A stretch of 64,000 nt of DNA from positions 12,124,967-12,188,966 of the forward strand of contig NC_051091.1 of NCBI RefSeq assembly GCF_901709675.1. Direction: 5' to 3'. The DNA is from Syngnathus acus (lineage: Eukaryota > Chordata > Actinopteri > Syngnathiformes > Syngnathidae). Position numbers and translations under genes: made by a program. The notes under the pieces were generated by a model that worked only from the letters and a program-made list of their open reading frames with translations, made no database searches and was not told where the DNA came from. The number at the start of each line of letters is the position of its first letter. The stretch's first letter is position 1. This document shows positions 1 to 12,000 of this stretch, one piece after another.

Positions 1-1272
1 ATTTTAACCAATAGTAGTGTAGTGTGTTGCTTAATTTTACGAGAGTAAACGGTTTGATTTATCTTTGTTTATTGATTTATTTTTGTTTGCGAATGTGCGT
101 ATTTTTGAGTGGTCGATTGTAAATATTCAACAAGTCGTAATTTTATGAGGAAAATGTCAATTATTAAGAATTGTTTTTCTATTTTCAAGCTTAGTCTTAT
201 GCGAATAAAGTAATATCTTTACATCTTTTCAGAATTTTCTTTTAAATATTTAGTCATTGGCATGAGATGATGGAATATTTTTCCATTAAATATTTGGTTG
301 TATATAGTTGAGCAAAAGAAATTGCAATTAAGTTGTAATTTTTCGAGGAGATAAATGCATTTTTAAAGGAAAACAAGTCTTAATTTAAACAATATTATAT
401 ATTAGAATATAGTATTAGAATATTTTCAAGATTAGACTTAATTTTACAACCAATATTTCTGCAATATTTTTTACATTTTTTAATAAAGTAGTACATTTAC
501 AAGACGATTATAAATGACAAGAGTAAAAACAAGATGCAAGATGCACACGTAATGTTATTGTAACTGACACACATCCACTTGCCACTGTTACAACTTCTAT
601 GATGCCTCAATTGTTTTACTTTTAGTAGTAGTCATTTTAACAGACATGGCCTGCTTTTAATTTGATGTGATGCTGTTGGTTTTAATGTCAATTCAATTAT
701 TATCCTGATTATAATCCTGCCAAGGGAAAATCCAATTTACACTCTGCTGTATATAAAAAAAAAAAAGACAAGGATGAGCACCTTTTTGTCCAAGTCATCA
801 TAAGTAGCCTACTCCAACCCTAAAATGGTTGGTCTTATTGGGGTTCTGTTCCACCCTGCAAGGACTTGTGGGATTTCCTCCAGTCATAAGACCGCTGAAT
901 TCATTTCCACTTATCTGTGTCAGGTGACCACATGTGGTCATGTGCTGTGTGTTTGTATGCGCGCGCACACACTAATGTCGTGGTCATGCAGGCCGAAACA
1001 AACGAATGAGCACTTTCTGTTGACGACACAAGAGTGAGAGTTTAAGTAGTGCTTTCAAATTTAGCAAGTTTAACAATTGCAAGTTTTAAAATTTGCTCCA
1101 ACACATTTTTTTCCCAATGTAATGAGGACAAGCGCCATAGAAAATGAATGTATGATTACGTGATTATTATTTTCAGCCATAGTCAATGACCAATTGATTA
1201 ACTTCACCCATAGTCCGTCAAAGAGCCAAAGTAAAGAGTTTGCCTCTAATGTATCAACGTGTCTCCTTTCAG
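1..1272. other. Intronic sequence upstream of the first visible arl8b exon
   Basis: AT-rich DNA with no supportable coding exon. The missing N-terminal exon of arl8b (amphipathic helix and P-loop) is not found here, so this stretch is best read as arl8b intron and the gene begins left of the window. A short run of alternating GC and AC dinucleotides lies near 960-972. Confidence 0.6.
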
Positions 1273-2363
1273 TCAGGCCATTTCAGCGAAGACATGATTC
1301 CCACAGTTGGCTTCAATATGAGGAAGGTCACAAAAGGAAACGTCACCATCAAGGTGGGTGGTTCCAGCTTCCTGATTTTTTTGTTTTTGAAAATCAATCC
1401 TTGTGTTGATTTTACAAAGAGGAAGGAGTATTGAATGGCAACGCATTTTCTCTGCAGATCTGGGACATCGGAGGGCAACCACGGTTTCGGAGCATGTGGG
1501 AGCGCTACTGTCGGGGTGTCAACGCCATTGTGTAAGTACAGCAGATAGATAGACCAATGTTTTTAGCTAGGCTAATGCTATTTGCAGACAAGGAGGCCAA
1601 TAACCGATATCTGGAGCTGATATTCATTTGTAGGGAAAATGAAAATATTGTTGTCAAAATAAAAAATAAAACTTTTTTTTTTTAATTCTATTAAGTGTGA
1701 TTAAAAAAAAAAAAACCTGCATTTAAAGGGTTTTCTTTAAACCTAGAACTGTGGTGCTCATTTCCAGATACATGGTGGATGCGGCAGACCGAGACAAGGT
1801 GGAAGCGTCTAGGAATGAGCTTCACAATCTATTAGACAAACCTCAGCTGCAAGGGATCCCCGTGAGTATTCCTTTTCACACCGGTTCCTCGTGATCAACT
1901 GTGACAACCTGTTCCACAAAGTGACTGTCTCGGTAGGTTTTGGTGCTGGGGAACAAAAGAGACCTGCCTACTGCTTTAGATGAGAAACAGCTTATTGAGA
2001 AAATGTAAGTCCACACTACAGAGGGCATCTCTGTTTGCGATGGAATTTTGCTCAAACTTGTCAAAAGTCACAGATCACCATTACGATCTGCTCTCGTACA
2101 TCATTTTAGCATTATACACATTTTTGGTTTTTTTTTGTCCAAATGAGCTCTTTTCCGTTTTTAGGAATCTGGCAGCCATTCAGGACAGGGAGATATGCTG
2201 CTATTCCGTCTCTTGCAAAGAAAAAGACAACATTGGTGAGTTGAGGAATAGGGGGTCTTCTCTTCAAAATAAAACAATCATTCAGAATGTTTGTTTTCTG
2301 TGTTTGTGTTCAGATATCACCCTTCAGTGGCTCATTCAGCACTCAAAGTCCCGGAGGAGCTGA
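1273..2363 (+). CDS. arl8b: ADP-ribosylation factor-like protein 8B (3' part, six exons)
   Basis: Arl8 is a small Arf-family GTPase on lysosomes; it recruits kinesin through SKIP/PLEKHM2 and tethers HOPS for lysosome movement and fusion. Exons at 1273-1353, 1458-1531, 1768-1861, 1937-2004, 2165-2235 and 2314-2363 join in phase. They encode switch I ([12 protein letters not shown]), switch II ([13 protein letters not shown]), the guanine-specificity motif NKRDLP, and the Arl8 C-terminus ending SRRS before TGA. The first exon with the P-loop lies outside the window, so the gene is partial. The choice of 8B over 8A rests on residues such as [15 protein letters not shown] and RCRGVNAIV-type positions, and on edem1 lying next door, as ARL8B does in human. 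One small difference from mammals: GHF replaces GQF just before EDMIPTVGF. Which teleost duplicate this is cannot be told. Confidence 0.93.
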
Positions 2364-3050
2364 AAACGATGAAGGGCAGATGTTGATTGCCAGCTGTTTG
2401 CCATGTAACCGTCATGCCACTTCGGACGTGTCCTTAACTCACCACATGCACTCTTCTGCTTTTTTTTTTTTTTTTTTCTTTCTTTCCCTCTCCCCCTTCT
2501 CTTTCCATTTGTACCCCCACCACCATCCCCAAACTCTTTGGGAATGCACTACCCCAAAATGTAATCCCGATACCAAATGAAGACATGTAATTGGCATTAT
2601 TTGTCCTGTAAATTTGTACGATGTGACTTTTGACAATGTTTTTGTTTAAATGGTAAAGCAGCTTTTTTTTTTTCTTTTTTTGTTGCTGATTCATTTTCCC
2701 ACCTTGTATATTTGTGATAATTATGCAGTCAAGCAGGTCTGTACGAAGATTAGGTATCCAGCTTGTATGATTTTTAACAGCAATTGCGCGTATGAATATG
2801 TGATTCTATTTAAAGTCTGAATGATCAAAAAGGACGTCTGCTGCAGAGTTGTAGGGTGTATACTGTACTCTGCTCTGTAAAAAGTAAGCCTCCTAGCAAT
2901 CCGTTTTGTGTTGCGCGAATGGCGAAATTTGAAGTGCCTTGCGCAAATGTTTCATCTGAAGCAACACTGCATGCGAGGTGTTGTGCCAAGGAGGAAGTAA
3001 AGACACCAATCACTTCAATGTATTCAAATAAAGGCTTGCTTTTTAATACG
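2364..3050 (+). other. arl8b: arl8b 3' untranslated region
   Basis: Non-coding sequence following the arl8b stop. It has a T-rich tract near 2460-2480 and a canonical AATAAA at 3027-3032, which is the likely polyadenylation signal. No other gene is seen here. Confidence 0.65.
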
Positions 3051-3729
3051 TGAACTAAACTTGACTTTTACTTTGTTGTTAAAGCGTAGCATGGCTAACT
3101 TGGGGGTGGGTAAAGTATGGTCCTGGGGCCACAGAAAGCCTTATCTGTTCTTTAATTTGGTGCACTGAGCATTTGCATTAATAAATAGCCCTGTAATATT
3201 TCCTGTAGTCATTTAAACGCTACCACAAACAAGATTAACGAATACTTTTCAGTTTATGTAATTAAATCTTATATATTTTACACTACACATTGTGGCATTT
3301 TTGCCGTGGAGTCAGAAAATAACGTGAAAATGCCGTTGAGAACTACCGGAAGTAAGGCGTGCTAAGGAAGTGGCAACGCAAGATGGCCGCTGGTGACTTC
3401 AATTCCGACTGGGCTGTTGCATCATGGTTTGCTGTTCCTATTGGCCAGCATAGTAACACGTCAGCGGTGTCGCAAAACAACGCCCACATGATTGACATTT
3501 TTTTGTGGGAAAATCATGAAACGAAAATGTTTGGACGTCATAGCGTGAAATCCAATCACAGGCGCGGTTCTTGGGACTGACTGGTTTGTTGACAGGAATC
3601 GTGTCATTCGATGCAAGGCACTTCCAGCAAGCTGATGTATTTCAGATAAACCCCAAGACATCAGATTAGTTTACTTCGTGCAGGCGTACACACTCAAAGT
3701 ATGCGTTTTAATAGCGAGCTAGAGCAAAG
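3051..3729 (+). promoter_or_regulatory. arl8b-edem1 spacer with edem1 promoter/5' UTR
   Basis: About 680 bases between the arl8b poly(A) signal and the edem1 start. The part near 3340-3580 is richer in G+C and contains a CAAGATGGC element at about 3379, a YY1-type sequence common in vertebrate housekeeping promoters, and several ATTGG/CCAAT-like boxes. The promoter assignment is inferred from position and composition; no TATA box is evident. Confidence 0.4.
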
Positions 3730-6700
3730 ATGCAATGGCGGTCGTTGGTAGTCGGTGTGGTCGTCGTGAGACTGTCTGTCAGCTTGTGGCTCGCCTTTGG
3801 ACTTGGAGCGTACGTTAGCTTGGGCACCAGCCATTCCGACGGAGCCGGCACGGAGGAGCCCTCGACCGGGGAGAAGAAATGCGGCGACTCGTGGTCCAAG
3901 CAGATAAGCGGTAACAAACATGAGGAGACCACCGGGACTTGCGCCAAGTTGGCGGAGGAGTCTCCGAAGAGGTCCTACCTGAGCTTCTTCGACGGCAATA
4001 AGGACGATTACGTCCGCAGATACAGCTCCTTCCCGGGCACGCTGAGAGCCACCATGAAGGAGAAGGCCAGAGAAATGTTCTACTTTGGTTATGACAACTA
4101 CATGAAGTATGCGTTCCCCAAAGACGAGCTCAACCCAATTGACTGCGAGGGCAGGGGCCCTGACGTACACAATCCGTGAGTTGTCATTATGTCCGGTGGT
4201 CATTTTGGGGTGGCACGCTTAGTATTAGGGAATAATAAAGGCTCCCACGCATTATGACTTAACATTGTTCAGAATTAAGGCAACAGTGCAATTACCAGAT
4301 GCATATCAAAATGTATTTACTGCAAGCTTATTAAGTACAGGATTCCAAAGTTTTTCTAAATTCATTATTATTTTGAGCATGTAAAGTAGTGTCATTATAA
4401 AAACAATTGTGAGGGGAAAAATATCAAATTAGCAAGCTCAATTCAACTCAGCTCAACAAGAAATACAAAGTGAAAGAAGCAAAAGTCAAAGAAAACCAAA
4501 AATAAAAAAGTAGTCAAACCAGTCTTTGTATGACTTGCTTACACACACGTGCAAAGAATAGGCTGAAGTATTTCCTTATCAGTCGGAACTACTTTAATCT
4601 ATTCTATTATCACAATACCCAAAATGCTTTGGTGTTTTGTTTTCCTATACTAACATGTCATGATATTATATTCAATGTTCATGTTCCGTATATTACATAC
4701 AATGTACTATCGAAGCAGATTTTATATATATGTAGTCAGTGGTGGACCTAGCTAAACAAATAAGAACACAGAAAGCAAAGATATTTAGAAGAAAAACTAC
4801 ATACTGTATATTGTGCCTTTATTGTGGTTGGTAGTTAAGACAATTTTGCCTTGAATTACAGTTCCAACATCAACATCAATGACGTCCTGGGAAACTACTC
4901 GCTAACACTTATTGACGCTTTAGACACCCTACTGGTAAGTCATTCAAGTGTTCATTCAGAACATAGAGTGTTTTGTTTGGAATTGGATTGATGCCGTTCA
5001 GCCAAAGATCTCATTGGGAGTTTCTCCCTCAGGTGCTTGGAAATGTCACGGAGTTCCGGCGGGCCGTCGAGCTGGTTATCGACACTGTGTCATTTGACAA
5101 GGATTCAACGGTGCAAGTGTTTGAGGCCAACATCAGGATATTAGGCAGCCTCATCTCAGCTCACATTCTGCTCACGGACTCCAAGCATCCATTCGGAAGG
5201 GTGAGCTTCGAGGGCTACGACAACCAGCTGCTGCATTTGGCGCACGACCTGGCCGTGCGCTTGCTGCCTGCCTTTGAGAACACCAGCACAGGCATCCCGC
5301 ACCCCAGGGTGAGTTCCACGCCCCTCGGGCACTCGCGTTCAATCTTCCTTACTTCGGATTCCTTTTTGTTTTTGCAGGTGAATCTGAAAAGGGGAGTCCC
5401 GTACGGCAGTATTAACGAGACGTGTACCGCAGGAGCTGGATCTCTGCTGGTGGAGTTTGGAATCCTGAGCCGCTTGACCGGAGATTCCACGTTTGAGTCT
5501 GTGGCTCGACGAGCGGTCAGAGCCCTCTGGAAGCTGCGGAACAGTGAAACTGGTCTTCTAGGTACACTACAGCATTCATCACATTTATTTGAAGGCATTT
5601 CACCGGTCCCAACTGGTTTCCAGCTGTTTGGAATACAATGCAGGTTCATAAGTTTATGTTCATGGATCAAAATGGTATTTTTGACAAGGTTTGCAGAAAA
5701 TATTTTATATATAATATTTTTTGTGTAATATATTTAATATTTTTCAATCATCTGACCAGGCAATATCGTCAACATCCAAACGGGTCACTGGGTGGGCAAA
5801 CAGAGCGGTCTGGGCGCCGGCATGGACTCCTTCTACGAGTATCTGCTCAAGTCATACATCCTGTTTGGCGAGAAGGAGGACTACGCCATGTTCCAAGCCG
5901 CTTACGCTAGCATCCAGAACCACTTGAGGCGAGGGTGAGGGCTCCCCCGTTTACAACACTTGAAATTCTTCGCTGTCCTACAAGCCCATTCTTTACATTC
6001 CCATAGGCGAGAATCGTGCAACGAAGGAGAAGGCGACCCTCCCATCTACGTCAATGTGAACATGATGAGCGGCGAGATCATGAACACGTGGATAGATTCC
6101 CTGCAGGCCTTTTTCCCCGGACTGCAGGTCACATAAAAGCGCTGTGAAATTTGTGGTACTAGTCTGAAGAAAATTATTTTTTTTAGGTGCTAAATGGTGA
6201 TGTAGAAAACGCCATTTGCCTCCACGCCTTCTACTATGCCATCTGGAAACGCTTTGGGGCGTTACCAGAGAGGTACAACTGGCAGCGGCAGGCTCCCGAT
6301 GTTCTCTTTTACCCGCTCAGACCTGAGTTGGTGGAGTCCACCTATCTGCTCTACCAGGTGACTTGTCGTCAACTTATCTGAAATAATTTTAGTGTGATAT
6401 GTTACATTTTAATTACTACCATCATCAACTTTCTCAGTCTCTTTCAAATTTCAGCTTTGTGTTTATTGTCTTGATCACTACAGGCGACCAAAAATCCTTT
6501 TTACTTGCATGTTGGAATGGACATTCTCCAGAGCCTTGAAACAAATACCAAAGTCAGGTGCGTGCATTTTAGTTCTTCCCCACTCCTTTATTGTCTCTGT
6601 ATTGATGTGATGTGTGTGATTTGCAGATGCGGCTATGCCACCCTCCATCACGTTGTACACAAATCCAAAGAAGATCGCATGGAGAGTTTCTTCCTCAGCG

Positions 6701-7143
6701 AGACCTGCAAATACCTTTATCTGGTACCGGCTGTCGCTTACAATTCAATAATTCAAAACCCTCTTTAATGTTACGTCCTGTTGTTTAACCACAGCTATTT
6801 GACGAGGACAACCCGCTTCACAAATCGGGCAATAAGTACATCTTCACCACCGAGGGTCACGTGATGCCCGTCGACAAGCGCTTTCGGGAGAAAAGGTGGA
6901 ACGGCAAGTGTGCGCGTGAAGACGACACGGCGTTGCAGACGACGATAACTGAGCAGCCCTCCCGGAACAGCAGCAATGTAAGAATCACACATTATTTTTT
7001 TTAAACAATTTGGATTCAAAACATTATCATGTCTTGGTCTTCCTCTCGCTCAGTGCATCCGGATCCCCGACGCACGTCGATACACGCTTCCTCTGAAGAG
7101 CGTCTACATGAGGCAGATTGATCAAATGGTAGGGCTGCTCTGA
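3730..7143 (+). CDS. edem1: ER degradation-enhancing alpha-mannosidase-like protein 1
   Basis: EDEM1 is an ER glycosyl-hydrolase family 47 protein that accelerates disposal of misfolded glycoproteins by ERAD. Exons: 3730-4175, 4862-4934, 5033-5308, 5378-5561, 5760-5934, 6007-6127, 6187-6357, 6484-6557, 6627-6723, 6795-6978, 7054-7143. The N-terminus has a hydrophobic signal/anchor ([20 protein letters not shown] region) and then a low-complexity stretch. The GH47 domain begins around [15 protein letters not shown] and includes [43 protein letters not shown] and [10 protein letters not shown]. The last exon ends [10 protein letters not shown], as in human EDEM1. Anomaly: these exons sum to 1891 nt, one more than a multiple of three. 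The frame slips near 6949-6967, just before a conserved NSSN|C junction, so an indel is either real or an assembly error. Identity is certain; integrity of the C-terminus is not. Confidence 0.93.
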
Positions 7144-7842
7144 GTCTGCTCGGAGGCACTATGACTACCACGTGAACAGCGAGGTTTCCGCTGGACCGTG
7201 ACTTCGATTTTTTTTCCGTAGGTGAGAACTGTCAGCCAATTTGGAGTGGTTGCGTTTATTGGGATATTAAAAAAAGCACCTCTTCTAACACATTATGAAG
7301 CATTCAGTGACTGTTCGTACATTACCACAAGGGCTTTACCCCGCCTTCTTAAATCGTGCCTGCTTATTTTGTTGACGATATTTTGTTGCTTTTTCATTAC
7401 TCTGGTGTAATAATGTATAGATATCTACATTTTGACCACTGTTTTAAGTGCCTACAGTCATTTTTGTGTTATTCTGTACAAGGACCCCTGCAATGTGCAG
7501 ATGTTTACAACTACTAATTCAAGTCATAGGTTTTTATGTGAACATTTTCTTGCTTTTTTTCCCTAATTTATCAGGAGTATTGTAATTGTTTCATACCTGC
7601 TACAATTGTCTCAGGGTAAGTATAAACAAAAATGAACAATCTCATCAAATAATGTCTTAGTTATTGCTTCTAAGGCCATAAGGTATTCTTATTTTTTTTA
7701 AGTGGCACATTTTTGTGTCCATTTGCTGATTAAACTTGCTGCACAGAAATCGGAGCACAGTTGAGTGTGTGTTATTTTGGTTTCAAATGCTAATTTGTCA
7801 CTCTAACCTAGACTTGAAACCCTAATTTGAAACTCCAATATC
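7144..7842 (+). other. edem1: edem1 3' UTR and downstream spacer
   Basis: AT-rich non-coding DNA after the edem1 stop. An ATTAAA near 7729 is a possible poly(A) signal. No exon is supported on either strand. Confidence 0.5.
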
Positions 7843-8208
7843 CAATCCATCCATCCATTTTCTGAACCGCTCAGTCCCCACGGGGGTCGCGGCCGTGCTG
7901 GAGCCTATCTCAGCCGTCATCGGGCAGTAGGCGGGGGACACCCTGAACCGGTTGCCAGCCAATCGCAGGGCACACAGAGACAAACAACCATTTGCACTCG
8001 CACTCACACCTAGGGACAATTTGGAGTCTTCAATCGGCCTACCAAGCATGTTTTCGGGATGTGGGAGGAAACCGGAGTGCCCGGAGAAAACCCACGCGGG
8101 CCCGGGGAGAACATGCAAACTCCACACAGGGAGGGCCGGAGGTGGAATCGAACCCGCACCCTCCTAACTGTGAGGCGGACGTGCTACCCAGTAAGCCACC
8201 GAGCCGCC
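7843..8208 (-). mobile_element. Teleost SINE of the 'ATCCATCCATCC' type with target-site duplication
   Basis: Contains the common fish repeat: ATCCATCCATCC at the left end, a central CCAGCCAATCGCAGGGCACA, then GTGGGAGGAAACCGGAG, GAACATGCAAACTCCACAC and a tRNA-like right end (GGTGGAATCGAACCCGCACC). The tRNA-like promoter boxes read on the minus strand. The repeat is flanked on both sides by CCAATATC (7835-7842 and 8209-8216), a good target-site duplication, so it is a nearly intact insertion. Degenerate relatives occur at about 44380-44455 and 49925-50190. Confidence 0.85.
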
Positions 8209-8216
8209 CCAATATC

Positions 8217-9035
8217 AAATCATTACTTTAATTTGAAAGCCTTCAAATGGCAACTTGAAACCCTAACCCAGTCTCAAAAATCATACCTGAAACCCAAAAC
8301 CTTTAATTTTGGTAATAAACAATAATTGTGGAAAAAATTGCTTAGTAAAGAATTAACAGTTTATTTAGGTGTATTTTCTATTGTGGTGAATAGAGCTGAT
8401 AAGCCACACATTTTTAATTGTATGCTGATTTTTGCTTGGTGGTCTATTTTTTAAATACTTGATTGTCCCCCAAATGCAGATCTCCCCCAAACTGCAGATG
8501 AGATCTGCATTTGGTTTAATCATACAGTAAGAATAAAATGCATTTCAATTATTATGAAGAAATTAAAAACATGAAAAATAATACTAGACTGCACACGTGT
8601 TGTTACTTTAACATCTTCACAGTTTAAGTCATGTATTTTTAATATTTTCATTTTATTACATGATAATACAATGTCATAGGAAACGGTGGAGATTGGAAAT
8701 GAGCTTTTACGACTCCAATCTCCGTTAACGACATGTCGTAAAAAGCAACTAGGCGAGGTACGGCATCGCAGGGAGAATACTAGATTTATTGATGTCGGAG
8801 TTTTTTGAATGATTTTCTGTCACATCGTACGCATACTAGTAAGTTCACAACACTCACTATCATCAGTTAAACTTCACGTATTCCATTTGACGGATTTGTG
8901 GCGTGAAATACGACTGTGTCGCAAATCCAGCATGAGCATGAGGCTTTCTCCTGTGTGTGTGTGAATAAAGCAAATGCAGTGAGTGCTTTTATGTTGCAGC
9001 GGTTTGCCAACTGATTCTGCTTCCAAAATTAAGCG
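8217..9035 (+). promoter_or_regulatory. Spacer and ddi2 promoter region
   Basis: AT-rich DNA between the SINE and the ddi2 start. The last 150 bases become less AT-rich. No TATA box or clear motif decides a start site. The ddi2 5' UTR lies immediately before 9036. Confidence 0.35.
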
Positions 9036-12000
9036 ATGCTGGTCACCGTTTTCTGCGCGCCGAGAGATCGCCCAGAAAGCACATTCGCCCTCGATGTGTC
9101 TCCAGAGCTGGAGCTGAGAGACTTTGTGGCACTTTGTGAACTGGAATCGGGAATCCCGGCGGGGGAAATTCAGGTAAGGACACCCGGCGGCGGTGGGCTG
9201 TTGAGCTAACCTAGCTCGTGGCTAGTTAGCCCAGTCGTCTTTGCTAGCATGAATCATACTTTTGCTTGCGTTTTAGGACCCAAGCGCCGGGCAAATTCGC
9301 CAAACGCAGGCCGTTCGTCATTAAGCGTCAGTAAGAACACGTAATCAGTTGATGTCATTCGCATATGCATAAAAACTTCGTTTCAATGAATTTTCATGTC
9401 AGACTAGCGACTAGGTCTGTTTGCGAAGGCTAACGGCTAAACAAACAACACAATCTTGTTACGGTGTAATAAGCAGTGGTGGGCCACCCGTGGGTCCTAA
9501 GTATAATGTTAGTCAAGTTACATTTAACAGGTAATCCATGTAATTATTTGAGTAAATATATGAGTGGGGGGGGAAATGCCGTACTCAAATGGTTTGTAAA
9601 CTCTGATGTAAATATTGTATTTAGAACAAAGCATCAGCGTCAAATATACAAAACTGTTAATCAGATATTGACCATCAATGTCTTCATGTCACTCTTAATC
9701 GATTAATGGACAACGACTTGATTTGCAACTTAATTCATAACTATATTGGTTAAAACAAAATAATAATGATAATAATGAATATTTACTCCTTTTAGCTGCA
9801 TGACCAGGTTGTCAACATAGCTGTCTGTGTATGGCGCAGTGCAGTTCCACACAGTGAGGAACTGGGCAGCCACAATAATATATGTTTCATGCAGCTTATT
9901 TGATGCTACCAGCAGTTGTGCTGTTGTGACCGGATGTGTTTTACATTTTGTTTTTTAAGATCTCCTATGTAGAGCAGCCCCTAAAAGACCCCACTCGTGC
10001 CTTGGGGACCTACGGGGTGAAGGATGGAGACGTCGTGGTCCTCAGGCAAGCCGACAAAAGGCCGCCACCCACTCAGCCAGCCTTCCCAGGTGAGAACGTC
10101 ATGGAATTCCTGACTAAAAAGGTGGAGACCACAAAAGAAAATCAACGCAAAAATGAATGGGGCTCATCATAAAATTGGAGACAGACCCTGTTTTTTTTCT
10201 ATCTGTGTAATATTTTTGGTAATTCAGCCTTGATTGTTGTCATATCCCACTAACCTACCAACCTTTTCTCCCCTTACTCCTGTAGGTCTGCCCCATATCG
10301 ACTTTCGCTCCATCACAGTCCCAGGCGCCTCGACTTCAACCGCTCCCCATAGTACCGTCAGGCCGCCGCAACAACAGGCCGCACCACCGGCGCTGCAGCA
10401 GCAACAGCAGCAGCAGTTGCCCCCTCAGCAACAACCACAGCTCAGCACGCAGCCCTCCACCATCAACCCACCGGCCGTTCGCGGCTCCTCTTCTCAGGGG
10501 CTTGACGACCCCGCCTTACTCCAGCAGATGCTCCTGTCCAATCCGCACGAGCTGTCTCTCCTAAAAGAGCGAAATCCACCGCTCGCCGAGGCCTTGCTGA
10601 GCGGAGATCTAGGTAAATAAAAGAGCTATGCTGACGTACTGAGCTGAGGAGTGATGGAACACTGTGACTTACTAAGAAGAAAAGAAACAGAATTACTCAT
10701 GTATTTATTTATTTACTTTTTTATTCTGTCTTGACATGGTTAATTTTCTCTTACCGTGCCAAATATTGTATCTTTTGCGATGTTGGTTGTAAACGTCTGG
10801 TTCTGGTTTCAGAGCGCTTTACCAAAGTTCTGCTGGAGCAACAGCAGGATCGAGCCAAGCGCGAGCAAGAGCGAATCCGACTGCTGACTGCAGATCCTTT
10901 CGATTTGGAAGCGCAGGCAAAGATCGAGGAGGATATCAGGTTTTGCTTGAGTTTTTTTCTCCGCATTGTTAATTTTGAGAATACGAGCCAGCGTCGGCGA
11001 CATGCAAGATGTTTTTATTCTTGCTTAACGTTTAAATCTGCGCACGTTTCAGGCAGCACAACGTAGAAGAAAATATGACAATTGCAATGGAGGAGGCCCC
11101 AGAAAGCTTCGGGCAGGTTGTTATGCTCTACATTAATTGCAAAGTCAACGGGCACCCTGTCAAAGCTTTTGTCGACTCAGGTAATTGTTGGGGGATCGGA
11201 CTCTAAAGGAGACATATTATGCTTTTTTTTCCCCACAATTTTAAAACACTTCCCAGGTGTCTTAACAACATGTCTGTGGCATGGTTTTGTCATAAGAGTG
11301 TCTGTTAAGAAAATTTAAAGTGTACACTCCGAACACACGGTTGTAAGGCTAACGAGTTATCATTTTCTGATTGAAATTGTGATCTTTGGCTGCTTGTGAA
11401 CACTAAGCGCTAAGCTAACTTGCTCTGCACAATGTCTATGACAGCAATTTTGCATTTAAATAACACATTCGGAAATTTGTTTTTACATTTACTGTCACAC
11501 ATCATTGCATGTTTATACAACATGTATGAGGTTTGTTCTTGTTTTGCTCTCAGGCGCTCAAATGACCATCATGAGCCAAGCCTGTGCAGACCGCTGCAAC
11601 ATCATGCGATTAGTCGATCGCCGCTGGGCAGGCATCGCCAAGGGTGTGGGCACGCAGAAGATCATTGGCAGGGTTCATTTGGGTAGGGGTTTTCCTGTGG
11701 CGTGCACCATTGGGGGAAAAAAAAAAAAAGGTGTAGTACTGCATTGTGTACTGACGTGATCTTTCTTTTGTGTCCATGCAGCTCAGGTCCAGATCGAAGG
11801 GGACTTTCTTCCTTGCTCTTTCTCCATCTTGGAGGACCAGCCGATGGACATGCTGCTCGGTCTCGACATGCTTAAGAGACATCAGGTATGAACTGCCTGT
11901 CTTCCCCACTCTCAATTTTTAAGATGCAAAACAATCCAGAAGCATAATCAATTTGACTTTTTTGACTTGTAGTGTTCGATCGATCTGAAGAAAAGCGTCC

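Noticed and set aside
4973-5032. Reading edem1 exon 3 from the ATG at 4973
   Set aside because: That part is intron; the CCCTCAG acceptor before 5033 and conservation set the exon start.
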